Assembly (NCBI GenBank): GCA_947489325.1
Contig: CANLDA010000005.1
Location: 1-64,000, forward strand
Direction: 5' to 3'
From: an uncultured Paracoccaceae bacterium
GTDB taxonomy: Bacteria > Pseudomonadota > Alphaproteobacteria > Rhodobacterales > Rhodobacteraceae
DNA length: 64,000 nt
Shown here in pieces: positions 17,106 through 24,715 of this stretch (its first letter is position 1; each line of letters begins with the position of its first letter). Below the pieces are notes generated by a model, which ran no database searches, was not told where the DNA came from, and saw only the letters and a list, made by a program, of their open reading frames with translations. The position numbers and the translations under genes were made by a program.

Positions 17106-17133
17106 TTGACAATCGTACGATCTTATGTATGAT
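17106..17133 (+). promoter_or_regulatory. Strong sigma-70-type promoter upstream of the GTA cluster, with palindrome in spacer
   Basis: TTGACA (17106-17111, perfect -35) and TATGAT (17128-17133) are separated by 16 nt, the best promoter match in the window. The spacer starts with the perfect 10-bp palindrome ATCGTACGAT (17112-17121), a likely regulator site. The predicted start is at A17141 or just before it. It lies 106 bp upstream of GTA g1 and is followed within 50 bp by an intrinsic terminator. Confidence 0.75.
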
Positions 17134-17140
17134 TTATGCC

Positions 17141-17173
17141 ATGCTGGAAGAAGTGACAGACGGCCTCGGGTAA
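17141..17173 (+). other. Possible leaderless leader ORF (10 codons) before the GTA terminator
   Basis: ATG at 17141 opens MLEEVTDGLG and stops at TAA 17171-17173. The ATG coincides with the predicted transcription start, so the mRNA would be leaderless. The stop codon is exactly the 3-nt loop of the following terminator hairpin, so a translating ribosome would cover the left arm. Whether it is translated is unknown. Confidence 0.4.
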
Positions 17174-17189
17174 CCCGGGGCCGTTTTTT
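17161..17189 (+). terminator. Intrinsic terminator/attenuator in the GTA leader
   Basis: CGGCCTCGGG (17161-17170) pairs over 10 bp (one G-T) with CCCGGGGCCG (17174-17183), with loop TAA and then TTTTTT (17184-17189). It is located between the GTA promoter and g1, so any transcript from that promoter must pass it to reach the GTA genes. Confidence 0.9.
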
Positions 17190-17238
17190 GTTTCGCTCGT
17201 GCGGAGGGGCAACTTTGCATGAGAGGCGATGAGCACAC

Positions 17239-17592
17239 ATGACAAAACATATCCCTACGGAAGAAGTATCTCCGCTGGACGAGGATATCACAGAGGTTCG
17301 TGAGGCCTTGCGTGAAATCAAGGCAGAGTTTTCTGCCTTGAAGGCGCGGGCTTTGGCCGATGATGACAATGTTATCAAGGAAGCGGTCCAACTGACGGTA
17401 GAGCTTCGTAAGTGGTTACTGAGGGTTAAAGAAACGGAGGCCTGTTTTGAAGAACGCCGTAAACAAAAGGAAGGAATTGCCGAACACTACTCAGTCGATC
17501 TTGACCGCGCTCGATTTACGATCGGGTGCCGTCTTGCTCGCCTCAGAAAGTGTTGCGGTTCAGAACGCGTTTCTGGATGCGCTGACGGATGA
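17239..17592 (+). CDS. GTA g1, small terminase subunit equivalent
   Basis: 117 aa. First structural ORF of the cluster, in the position of RcGTA g1, which has been reported as the small terminase. It is highly charged and helical with coiled-coil character (ITEVREALREIKAEFSALKA and following). The C-terminal 49 codons overlap the start of the large terminase gene in another frame. Its own ribosome binding site is distant (GAGG, 12 nt). A 7-codon mini-ORF at 17219, itself behind GGAGGGG, ends at 17242 across the g1 ATG, so g1 may be translated by coupling. It would recognise or select DNA for packaging with the TerL at 17447. Confidence 0.75.
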   Translation: MTKHIPTEEVSPLDEDITEVREALREIKAEFSALKARALADDDNVIKEAVQLTVELRKWLLRVKETEACFEERRKQKEGIAEHYSVDLDRARFTIGCRLARLRKCCGSERVSGCADG

Positions 17593-18859
17593 TGAACGGA
17601 TGGCATTGCCGTTTCTGTTCGAATTCTGGGCGATGGAGCATCAATTGCCGCCAGAGGGTGATTGGAAATCCTGGGTAATTATGGGAGGGCGCGGCGCGGG
17701 GAAAACCCGCGCCGGGGCCGAATGGGTAAGACATATGGTGGAAGGCGCGCGCCCCTTGGATAGGGGGCGCGCCAAACGTGTGGCATTGATCGGTGAAACC
17801 GTGGATCAAGTGCGCGAGGTGATGATTTTTGGAGAAAGTGGCATCCTGGCCTGTTCACCGCCAGATCGCAGGCCAAGGTGGGAGGCGACGCGCAAGCGAC
17901 TTGTATGGCCTAATGGGGCAACAGCGCAGATATTTTCAGCGCATGAACCTGAGGCGTTGCGCGGCCCGCAATTTGATGCAGCTTGGGTGGATGAGCTGGC
18001 CAAGTGGAAAAAGGCGCAGGCCACGTGGGACATGTTACAGTTTGGGCTGCGTCTGGGGGAACACCCACAGGTCTGTGTGACGACAACGCCGCGCAATGTG
18101 GGGGTTTTAAAGGATTTATTGGCACTGGATAGTACGGTGACAACGCATGCCAGCACCGAAGCCAACCGTGCGTTTCTGGCAGAGAGTTTCCTGCAAGAGG
18201 TGCGTGCGCGCTATGCCGGAACACGGCTTGGACGGCAAGAGTTGGATGGCGTGTTGCTGGATGAGGCCGATGGCGCGATGTGGCGCGAGGCCGATCTGGT
18301 TGCAGCCGTGGTAGACAAGGTGCCAGAGCTTGACCGGATCGTGGTGGCAGTAGATCCGCCTGTTACGGGTCACGACAAATCCGATGAATGTGGGATTATC
18401 GTGGCGGGTGTCGTCGCCAAGGGCCCAGCGCATGAATGGAAGGTCTATGTGCTGGATGACGTAAGTTTGCGTGCGGCAAGCCCGACCAGCTGGGCGCGGG
18501 TTGCGATTACTGCGATGGAGACCTGGGGCGCGGATCGGTTGGTGGCCGAGGTCAATCAAGGGGGTGACATGGTCCAAAGCGTCATTCAGCAGATTGACCC
18601 AATGGTGCCCTATAAGGCAGTGCGGGCAACACGGGCGAAGGTTGCGCGGGCTGAACCTGTATCTGCGTTATATGAACAAGGGCGGGTGTTTCATGCCCGA
18701 GGGTTGGGCGATCTCGAGGATCAAATGTGCCAGATGACCGCGCAAGGATATGAGGGCAAAGGCAGCCCGGACCGGGTGGATGCCCTTGTTTGGGCATTGC
18801 ATGAGCTGATCATCGAGCCATCGGCCCATTGGCGTATGCCACAGGTGCGCGGACTTTAA
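17447..18859 (+). CDS. GTA g2, large terminase (packaging ATPase/nuclease)
   Basis: 470 aa from a TTG start at 17447, which has a perfect GGAGG exactly six nt upstream. The first ATG in frame (17600) would remove conserved N-terminal sequence and has no ribosome binding site. Walker A is GGRGAGKT at residues 80-87, Walker B is AAWVDELAKW, and the coupling motif is VCVTTTPRNVG. The RNase H-like nuclease starts at VVAVDPPVTGHDKSDECG and ends with DRVDALVWALHEL. It packages random chromosomal DNA headfuls into GTA particles in characterised systems. It overlaps g1 by 146 nt. Confidence 0.95.
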   Translation: MKNAVNKRKELPNTTQSILTALDLRSGAVLLASESVAVQNAFLDALTDDERMALPFLFEFWAMEHQLPPEGDWKSWVIMGGRGAGKTRAGAEWVRHMVEGARPLDRGRAKRVALIGETVDQVREVMIFGESGILACSPPDRRPRWEATRKRLVWPNGATAQIFSAHEPEALRGPQFDAAWVDELAKWKKAQATWDMLQFGLRLGEHPQVCVTTTPRNVGVLKDLLALDSTVTTHASTEANRAFLAESFLQEVRARYAGTRLGRQELDGVLLDEADGAMWREADLVAAVVDKVPELDRIVVAVDPPVTGHDKSDECGIIVAGVVAKGPAHEWKVYVLDDVSLRAASPTSWARVAITAMETWGADRLVAEVNQGGDMVQSVIQQIDPMVPYKAVRATRAKVARAEPVSALYEQGRVFHARGLGDLEDQMCQMTAQGYEGKGSPDRVDALVWALHELIIEPSAHWRMPQVRGL

Positions 18860-18869
18860 CGTGCTTTAA

Positions 18870-18947
18870 GGACCACCGTACGGTCCCATATCAGCGAATT
18901 AATACAAACATAGGATAACTCTCCTTGTCCAAAGCGGACAAGAGTTA
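18870..18947. promoter_or_regulatory. Palindrome and hairpin in the g2-g3 gap
   Basis: The 142-bp gap between terminase and portal holds the perfect palindrome ACCGTACGGT (18875-18884), extended as GGACC...GGTCC, and then a 12-bp hairpin with a 3-nt bulge (18916-18930 with 18936-18947). The palindrome shares the CGTACG core with the one in the GTA promoter spacer. No gene is visible in this gap. Confidence 0.4.
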
Positions 18948-19001
18948 GCGATGTCTTGAAAGGCATCAAGACAGAGTTGGCAGAGCTAGGAGCGTCACAG
19001 G

Positions 19002-20180
19002 ATGGTTTTTGATTTCTTTCGGCGAGAGCGTGAAGCAGCACCGGAACAAAAAGCGAGCGCAACAGGCCCCGTGGTGGCGTATCACAGTTCTGGTCGTGTG
19101 GCCTGGAGCCCGCGCGATACGGTGTCGCTGACGCGGACAGGCTTTACAGGCAACCCGGTCGGGTTTCGGTCGGTTAAACTGATTGCCGAGGCGGCGGCAG
19201 CGTTGCCGTTGGTGTTACAGGATGCAGAACAGCGTTTTGATACGCACCCGGTTTTGTCGCTGATCAAGCGGCCAAATCCGGCACAGGGACGGGCAGAATT
19301 GTTTGAGGCGCTTTATGGGCAGTTGTTGCTGTCGGGCAATGGCTATGTCGAGGCCGTGGGCGAGGGTGCTCTGCCGCTGGAGCTGCATGTTTTGCGCAGT
19401 GATCGCATGAATGTGGTGCCAGGCGCGGATGGCTGGCCGATCGCCTATGATTATACGGTGGGTGGACGTAAACATCGGTTTGATGTCAGCGGCGCGCCGG
19501 TGATTTGCCACGTCAAGAATTTTCATCCTCAGGATGATCATTACGGGTTTTCACCGATGCAGGCGGCCGCGCAGGCATTGGATGTGCACAACAGTGCCAG
19601 CCGGTGGTCCAAGGCATTGCTGGATAATGCGGCGCGACCATCGGGGGCGATTGTTTACAAGGGGGCCGAGGGGCAGGGTAGCCTGAGTTCGGATCAGTAT
19701 GATCGGCTTGTGAATGAGATGGAGAGCCATCATCAGGGCGCGCGCAATGCGGGGCGACCAATGTTGCTGGAAGGCGGGCTTGATTGGAAACCCATGGGGT
19801 TCAGCCCGTCGGACATGGAATTTCAGAAGACCAAAGAATCCGCCGCGCGCGAGATTGCGTTGGCGTTCGGGGTGCCGCCGATGTTGCTGGGTCTACAGGG
19901 GGATGCGACCTATGCCAATTATCAAGAGGCCAACCGTGCGTTCTATCGCCTAACAGTGTTGCCACTGGCGACACGTGTGACCGCAGCAGTGTCAGAATGG
20001 TTGAGCCATTTCACGGGCGAAGACGTGGCCCTGAAGCCTGACCTCGACCAAGTGCCTGCATTGGCCGCGGAACGCGATGCACAATGGGCGCGCGTGGCAG
20101 AGGCGAATTTTCTAAGCGTTGCGGAAAAGCGCGCCATCCTTGGGCTGCCCGCCCAACCAGATGGTGAAACGGATGGCTGA
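19002..20180 (+). CDS. GTA g3, HK97-family portal protein
   Basis: 392 aa, with AGGAG upstream. Portal ring subunit through which DNA enters and leaves the capsid. Recognisable features are the N-terminal AYHSSGRVAWSPRDTVSLTR, the portal core (LIKRPNPAQGRAELFEALYG, then LLLSGNGYVEAVGEG), and the conserved PPMLLGLQGDATYANYQEAN followed by a long helical region. Length is typical of GTA and HK97 portals. Its stop overlaps the next gene by 8 nt. Confidence 0.95.
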   Translation: MVFDFFRREREAAPEQKASATGPVVAYHSSGRVAWSPRDTVSLTRTGFTGNPVGFRSVKLIAEAAAALPLVLQDAEQRFDTHPVLSLIKRPNPAQGRAELFEALYGQLLLSGNGYVEAVGEGALPLELHVLRSDRMNVVPGADGWPIAYDYTVGGRKHRFDVSGAPVICHVKNFHPQDDHYGFSPMQAAAQALDVHNSASRWSKALLDNAARPSGAIVYKGAEGQGSLSSDQYDRLVNEMESHHQGARNAGRPMLLEGGLDWKPMGFSPSDMEFQKTKESAAREIALAFGVPPMLLGLQGDATYANYQEANRAFYRLTVLPLATRVTAAVSEWLSHFTGEDVALKPDLDQVPALAAERDAQWARVAEANFLSVAEKRAILGLPAQPDGETDG

Positions 20181-20412
20181 AGGTGAGCGGGGTGGCCGAT
20201 ATGGCTTTGAGAGTTTTGATTGTGCGCCAGCCCTGAGGCTGGAAGCGCATGAACGGGTGGCCAAATTGCAGTTTGATGGCTTGAATCGTCGTCTGGACAA
20301 GATCGAACAGGTGATGGAGCGGCTGGAAAAGCGGCTGTGGTTGACGGTTTACGGCGTGGTCGGGGTGATCCTGGCGCAGGCGTTTCAGTCGATCCTGACC
20401 AGCGGTCCCTAG
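20173..20412 (+). CDS. GTA g3.5, small membrane/coiled-coil head formation protein
   Basis: 79 aa from the ATG at 20173, which overlaps the portal stop (ATGGCTGA); upstream in-frame starts lie deep inside the portal gene. Residues ~28-55 are an amphipathic coiled coil (HERVAKLQFDGLNRRLDKIE), followed by a single membrane helix (WLTVYGVVGVILAQAF). By position and form it matches the small gene between portal and protease in RcGTA (rcc01685), described as a head formation protein. The biochemical role is unclear. Confidence 0.8.
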   Translation: MAEGERGGRYGFESFDCAPALRLEAHERVAKLQFDGLNRRLDKIEQVMERLEKRLWLTVYGVVGVILAQAFQSILTSGP

Positions 20413-20475
20413 AGGCGTTGGTTGACCACCATGAAGAACCGCTATGCGGGCCTTTGACAACAAAGAGGTATGGGA

Positions 20476-21033
20476 ATGCAAAACGATACAGGTCTTGAGC
20501 ACAAGTTCGCGCGCTTTGGCGATGGGTTGAACGTGCAGGACGGCAATATAATCGAAGGATATGCATCGCTGTTTGGCGCATGCGATCAGGGCGGCGATGT
20601 GGTGACCAAGGGGGCCTATGAGCGATCCTTGAAAACACTGGTTGCCACGGGGCGCAATGTCAAAATGCTGTGGCAGCATGATCCTGCACAGCCAATCGGC
20701 ATCTGGGATGAGGTGCGTGAGGATGGCAAAGGGCTGTGGGTGAAGGGGCGTCTTTTGGACAGTGTTGAAAAGGGGCGCGAGGCGGCAGCGTTGATTGCGG
20801 CCGGGGCCATTGATGGCCTGTCCATCGGATACCGCACCGTTAAGGCCACAAAGAATGACAAGGGCCAACGGCTCTTGACTGAACTGGAGCTGTGGGAGGT
20901 GTCGCTTGTGACCTTCCCGATGTTGCCCAGTGCGCGTGTGGGTGCCAAGGGGGAAACCCTGATGGATGACACCACCATGCGTGAATTGGCGGCGACCTTT
21001 GAGGGCGCCCGTCAGGAGCTGGCACGCCGTTAG
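20476..21033 (+). CDS. GTA g4, prohead maturation protease
   Basis: 185 aa from the ATG at 20476 (GAGG seven nt upstream; the ATG at 20470 is only one nt from it). Family S78 (HK97-type) serine protease: the catalytic His is in NVKMLWQHDPAQPIGIW and the nucleophile Ser in GAIDGLSIGYRTVKA. ELELWEVSLVTFPMLPSARV is a conserved strand. It processes the scaffold domain of the capsid protein encoded next. Sits between g3.5 and the capsid gene, as in all GTA clusters of this type. Confidence 0.95.
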   Translation: MQNDTGLEHKFARFGDGLNVQDGNIIEGYASLFGACDQGGDVVTKGAYERSLKTLVATGRNVKMLWQHDPAQPIGIWDEVREDGKGLWVKGRLLDSVEKGREAAALIAAGAIDGLSIGYRTVKATKNDKGQRLLTELELWEVSLVTFPMLPSARVGAKGETLMDDTTMRELAATFEGARQELARR

Positions 21034-21070
21034 GCACCAGCGTTAACTCTCACCAATACAGGATATTTTG

Positions 21071-22252
21071 ATGAGTAAGACCGAGGCGAAGGCTCGGACC
21101 GGGGGAGATGTGTCTCCGGTGGCCGAGGTGAAGTCAGCCGTGACGGGGTTCATGTCCGACTTCAAAGACTTTCAGACTGATATTTCTAATCGACTTCAAC
21201 AACAGGAAGAGCGACTGACCATGCTTGATCGTAAATCACACACACCCGTTCGTCCCATTTTGGCGGCGGCAACCGATTTTGAAGCGCCACATAAGAAGGC
21301 CTTCAATGCTTATCTTCGCAGTGGTGAAGATGATGGCCTGCGTGGCCTGGAACTGGATGGCAAATCCATGACCACTGCTGTGAACAGCGATGGTGGATAT
21401 TTGGTGGATCCACAAACCAGCGAGAGCATCAAAGGCGTGCTGAAAGCCACGGCATCGATCCGTTCGATTGCATCGGTGGTGAATGTTGAGGCCACGTCAT
21501 ATGATGTGTTGGTTGACCACACCGAGGTTGGCACTGGCTGGGCGTCGGAAACGGGCACTTTGACCGAAACTGCATCTCCGCAGATTGATCGCATTACCAT
21601 TCCTTTGCACGAACTTTCGGCCCTGCCAAAGGCATCTCAGCGTTTGCTGGATGACAGTGCCTTTGATATTGAGGGTTGGTTGGCAGAGCGCATTGCCGAC
21701 AAGTTTGCCCGTGCCGAGGCTGCGGCCTTTGTGAATGGCGATGGTTTGGACAAGCCCACAGGCTTTTTGACCCACTCTGCCGTGGATAATGACAGCTGGA
21801 GCTGGGGTAACCTGGGTTATATCGCGACGGGTGCAGATGGTGCGTTTGACGGTGCGGATGCAATCATCGACGTGATCTATGCGCTGGATGCTGAATATCG
21901 GGCGAATGCGAATTTTGTGATGAATTCGAAAACCGCAGGCGTGGTGCGCAAGTTGAAAGATGCGGACGGTCGTTTCCTGTGGTCTGATGGTCTGGCGGCG
22001 GGTGAGCCTGCACGTCTTATGGGCTATCCGGTGCTGATCGCCGAAGATATGCCTGATATTGCATCGGGTGCTGACGCGATTGCCTTTGGTGATTTCAGCC
22101 ATGGCTACACTGTTGCGGAACGTCCTGATCTGCGTGTCCTGCGTGATCCGTTCAGCGCGAAACCTCATGTTCTGTTTTATGCGACCAAGCGCGTGGGTGG
22201 TGACGTGAGCGATTTTGCCGCGATCAAGCTGCTGCGTTTCTCAATCTCTTAA
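21071..22252 (+). CDS. GTA g5, major capsid protein (HK97 fold)
   Basis: 393 aa from the ATG at 21071 (AGGA seven nt upstream). Residues ~1-95 form the helical scaffold (delta) domain, to be removed by the g4 protease. The mature HK97 fold begins near the TDFEAPHKKAFNAYLRSGED region. Typical motifs are MTTAVNSDGGYLVDPQTSES, LHELSALPKASQRLLDDSAF, AAFVNGDGLDKPTGFLT, and the C-terminal KRVGGDVSDFAAIKLLRFS. It builds the particle shell. A 147-bp structured gap separates it from g6. Confidence 0.97.
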   Translation: MSKTEAKARTGGDVSPVAEVKSAVTGFMSDFKDFQTDISNRLQQQEERLTMLDRKSHTPVRPILAAATDFEAPHKKAFNAYLRSGEDDGLRGLELDGKSMTTAVNSDGGYLVDPQTSESIKGVLKATASIRSIASVVNVEATSYDVLVDHTEVGTGWASETGTLTETASPQIDRITIPLHELSALPKASQRLLDDSAFDIEGWLAERIADKFARAEAAAFVNGDGLDKPTGFLTHSAVDNDSWSWGNLGYIATGADGAFDGADAIIDVIYALDAEYRANANFVMNSKTAGVVRKLKDADGRFLWSDGLAAGEPARLMGYPVLIAEDMPDIASGADAIAFGDFSHGYTVAERPDLRVLRDPFSAKPHVLFYATKRVGGDVSDFAAIKLLRFSIS

Positions 22253-22332
22253 TTGGGATTGAGATGGTGAGGGGTGGTTTCTGACCAGCCCCCACCGGGC
22301 GCGCGCCGTGCTTATTGCGTTGTCTGGCTGCT

Positions 22333-22379
22333 CCCCTCCTATCGAGCGACGCATGCGGCGCGCGTCTTATCGGGAGGGG
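22333..22379 (+). promoter_or_regulatory. Structured gap between capsid and connector genes
   Basis: Between g5 (ends 22252) and g6 (starts 22400), CCCCTCC (22333-22339) can pair with GGAGGGG (22373-22379), enclosing a nested GACGC/GCGTC stem. There is no T tract. It could lower distal gene expression relative to capsid or protect the capsid mRNA end. No ORF is supported here. Confidence 0.35.
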
Positions 22380-22399
22380 GAAAATTTCGGAGTTTTTCC

Positions 22400-22999
22400 A
22401 TGATGTTAGTCGAAGAGACCACAGTGCCTGTCGCGGCCCTTCCGGTCGTAGAATTCAAAGCTCATTTGCGGCTGGGCAGCGGATTTGCCGATGAAAGCCT
22501 TCAGGACAGCGTTCTGGAAAGCTTTTTACGGGCGGCAATGGCAGCAATTGAAGCTCGCACTGGTAAAGTGTTGATCGCGCGTAGCTATTCCTGGACATTG
22601 ACGCGTTGGAGCGAGACGAGTGGGCAGGTGTTTCCCGTTAGCCCAGTGCGCAACATTACCGACCTGCGTCTGGTGGATCGGTTGGGCGATGAGGCCATTG
22701 TCACCCCCAGCTCATATCGTTTGGTGCGGGACATGCAACGTCCGCAAGTGCGATCCAATGGCAGTTGTTTGCCGCAGATCCCAACAGAGGGGCAAGTTGT
22801 TATCGCGTTTGAAGCGGGCTTTGGCGCGGGCTGGGGGGATGTGCCTGTGGATTTGCAGCAAGCGGTGATGTTGCTTGCGGCGCATTACTATGAATTTCGC
22901 AATGACACCTCGCTTAAGGGCGGATGCATGCCGTTTGGTGTGGTCAGCCTAATTGAACGGTATCGCCCGATCCGCATTTCCATGGGAGGCGGGCAATGA
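22400..22999 (+). CDS. GTA g6, head-tail connector/adaptor
   Basis: 199 aa from the ATG at 22400, with GGAG seven nt upstream; the longer frame back to 22274 covers the structured gap and is rejected. All-helical N-terminus (VVEFKAHLRLGSGFADESLQ) typical of gp6-like connectors, a central beta region (TGQVFPVSPVRNITDLRLVD), and a C-terminal helix (LQQAVMLLAAHYYEFRND). It docks below the portal. The following gene overlaps by 4 nt (ATGA). Confidence 0.9.
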   Translation: MMLVEETTVPVAALPVVEFKAHLRLGSGFADESLQDSVLESFLRAAMAAIEARTGKVLIARSYSWTLTRWSETSGQVFPVSPVRNITDLRLVDRLGDEAIVTPSSYRLVRDMQRPQVRSNGSCLPQIPTEGQVVIAFEAGFGAGWGDVPVDLQQAVMLLAAHYYEFRNDTSLKGGCMPFGVVSLIERYRPIRISMGGGQ

Positions 23000-23334
23000 A
23001 CGATGTGCATCTGAATCGCCGGCTGGAACTGGAAGATCCACAGCGTACTTCTGATGGTGCTGGGGGGTTTAATGAGACGTGGGTGACGCTGGGCGAGGTT
23101 TGGGCACAGGTTGAAGCGCGGACGGGTCGTGAGCGTGCTGGTGAAGACCTGAGCATATCCACTGTTGGGTATCGCATCACTGTACGCGGTGCACCATTTG
23201 GCGCGTCCTCCCGGCCCAAGCCGGATCAGCGTTTTCGCGAGGGTATTCGTTTGTTTCGTATTCAGGCCGTAGCGGAACGTGATCCTGCTGGGCGCTATCT
23301 GACCTGCTTTGCAATAGAGGAGACCGTCGTATGA
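22996..23334 (+). CDS. GTA g7, head closure / stopper protein
   Basis: 112 aa beta-barrel protein of the phage head-tail joining family. Features are the N-terminal LNRRLELEDPQRTSDGAGGF followed by ETWVTLGEVWAQVEARTGRE and a strand pair RFREGIRLFRIQAVAERDP. It starts 4 nt inside g6 and overlaps g8 by 4 nt, so expression is coupled. It connects the adaptor ring to the tail terminator. Confidence 0.9.
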   Translation: MNDVHLNRRLELEDPQRTSDGAGGFNETWVTLGEVWAQVEARTGRERAGEDLSISTVGYRITVRGAPFGASSRPKPDQRFREGIRLFRIQAVAERDPAGRYLTCFAIEETVV

Positions 23335-23741
23335 GTTATGGGGTTTCTATGGCGCTTCAGACTGCGCTCTATCAGCATTTGGTGGCGGATGTAGCGTTGA
23401 ATGGTCTGATCGGAACATCGGTTTTTGACGAAGTGCCTTCGGGGATTGCGCCGTCAACCTATGTCACGTTGGGGCCAGAGGTTGCGATTGATCGGTCTGA
23501 TAAGACCGGCCATGGGGCAGAGCATCGGTTTGTTATTTCCATCATTACGGAAGTGGCTGGATTTGGCGCGGCGAAGGCGGTGGCCGTTGCGGTTAGCGAT
23601 GCCTTGCATAATCAAAATTTGACGCTTTCACGAGGGCACCTTGTCTCGATGCAATTCGATCGAGCCAACGCCATACGGGAAGATGCCGCAAATCTGCGCA
23701 GAATCGACATGCGGTTCCGCGCACGTATCGACGACAATTGA
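23331..23741 (+). CDS. GTA g8, tail terminator (DUF3168 family)
   Basis: 136 aa. Recognisable by SMALQTALYQHLVADVALNG, TYVTLGPEVAIDRSDKTGHG and RFVISIITEVAGFGAAKAVA, the standard DUF3168 pattern. The family caps the tail tube and joins it to the head. ATGA overlap with g7; a 26-bp gap to g9. Confidence 0.92.
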   Translation: MSYGVSMALQTALYQHLVADVALNGLIGTSVFDEVPSGIAPSTYVTLGPEVAIDRSDKTGHGAEHRFVISIITEVAGFGAAKAVAVAVSDALHNQNLTLSRGHLVSMQFDRANAIREDAANLRRIDMRFRARIDDN

Positions 23742-23767
23742 ATTTCCTAACATCGGAGTACTGAAAA

Positions 23768-24181
23768 ATGGCTGCACAGAATGGTAAGGATCTGTTGATC
23801 AAAGTGGATTTGACTGGCGATGGCCAGTTTCAAACCGTCGCAGGCCTGCGGGCCACACGAGTGAGTTTTAACGCCGAGAGTGTGGATGTCACGAGCCTTG
23901 AGAGTCAGGGCGGCTGGCGTGAGCTGTTGGCAGGTGCGGGGGTGAAAACCGCTGCGATTTCTGGATCTGGTATTTTTAAGGATGCCGACACAGATGAGCG
24001 TGCGCGCCAGATTTTCTTTGATGGTGAAACGCCAGATTTCCAGGTGATTATTCCTGATTTTGGGATTGTGGAGGGTGCGTTTCAAGTGACGTCCATCGAA
24101 TACGCGGGCAACCACAATGGTGAGGCGACCTATGAGTTGGCGTTGGCGTCGGCTGGGGCCCTGACCTTTACGGCGGCGTAA
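23768..24181 (+). CDS. GTA g9, major tail tube protein
   Basis: 137 aa of the TP901-1-like phage major tail protein family. Starts MAAQNGKDLLIKVDLTGDGQ. The core strand pattern is FQTVAGLRATRVSFNAESVD then VTSLESQGGWRELLAGAGVK, with the C-terminal strand EATYELALASAGALTFTAA. It polymerises as the tail tube. It has its own ribosome binding region (ATCGGAG) and is followed by g10 after a single base. Confidence 0.93.
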   Translation: MAAQNGKDLLIKVDLTGDGQFQTVAGLRATRVSFNAESVDVTSLESQGGWRELLAGAGVKTAAISGSGIFKDADTDERARQIFFDGETPDFQVIIPDFGIVEGAFQVTSIEYAGNHNGEATYELALASAGALTFTAA

Positions 24182-24182
24182 G

Positions 24183-24509
24183 ATGGCGAACCCTTGGACA
24201 GGCGAGGTGGCTCTGACGCTGGATGGTGAAGAGCATGTGCTTAAGCTCACCTTAGGCGCACTTGCCGAGTTAGAAGACAGTTTGGAAAGCTCAACATTGG
24301 TCGAGCTGGTGCAACGCTTTGAAGGTGGGGCGTTTTCCAGCCGGGATGTTCTTGCGTTGATTGTTGCGGGATTGCGTGGCGGTGGGTGGAGAGGCACGAC
24401 AGGGTCGTTGATTTCCACAGAGATTGAAGGTGGGCCAATGGAAGCCGCGCGGGTGGCTGCACAGCTTTTGGCACGCGCCTTTGGTCCACCGGGTGCCACA
24501 GCACCATGA
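24183..24509 (+). CDS. GTA g10, tail assembly chaperone-like (GTA-gp10 family)
   Basis: 108 aa. The beta-hairpin start NPWTGEVALTLDGEEHVLKL and helix LTLGALAELEDSLESSTLVE are the standard gp10 motif, with a Gly-rich middle (IVAGLRGGGWRG). Positioned, as in RcGTA, between tail tube and tape measure, the normal place for tail assembly chaperones. The next gene overlaps by 4 nt. Confidence 0.9.
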   Translation: MANPWTGEVALTLDGEEHVLKLTLGALAELEDSLESSTLVELVQRFEGGAFSSRDVLALIVAGLRGGGWRGTTGSLISTEIEGGPMEAARVAAQLLARAFGPPGATAP

Positions 24510-24715
24510 GCTGTTTTGACTGGTCAACATTGATGCAGGCGGGGTTGCGAGGATTGCGCCTGCATCCACGGGATTTCTGGGCGCTGACGCCGGCAGAACT
24601 GATGGTGATGCTGGGGTCAGAAAACGGGGCGACCCCTTTGTCGCGTACCGGTCTGGATGAACTTTTGAAAGCCTATCCCGATCACATCGGAGGGAAACAG
24701 GATGACGGAAATTGA
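24506..24715 (+). CDS. GTA g10.1, small tail assembly protein (rcc01693-like)
   Basis: 69 aa. Contains the family pattern LMQAGLRGLRLHPRDFWALT and ELMVMLGSENGATPLSRTGL. The pair g10/g10.1 resembles the split tail chaperone of siphoviruses, here encoded as two overlapping genes (ATGA) rather than a frameshift product. It overlaps the tape measure start by 14 nt. Confidence 0.88.
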   Translation: MSCFDWSTLMQAGLRGLRLHPRDFWALTPAELMVMLGSENGATPLSRTGLDELLKAYPDHIGGKQDDGN

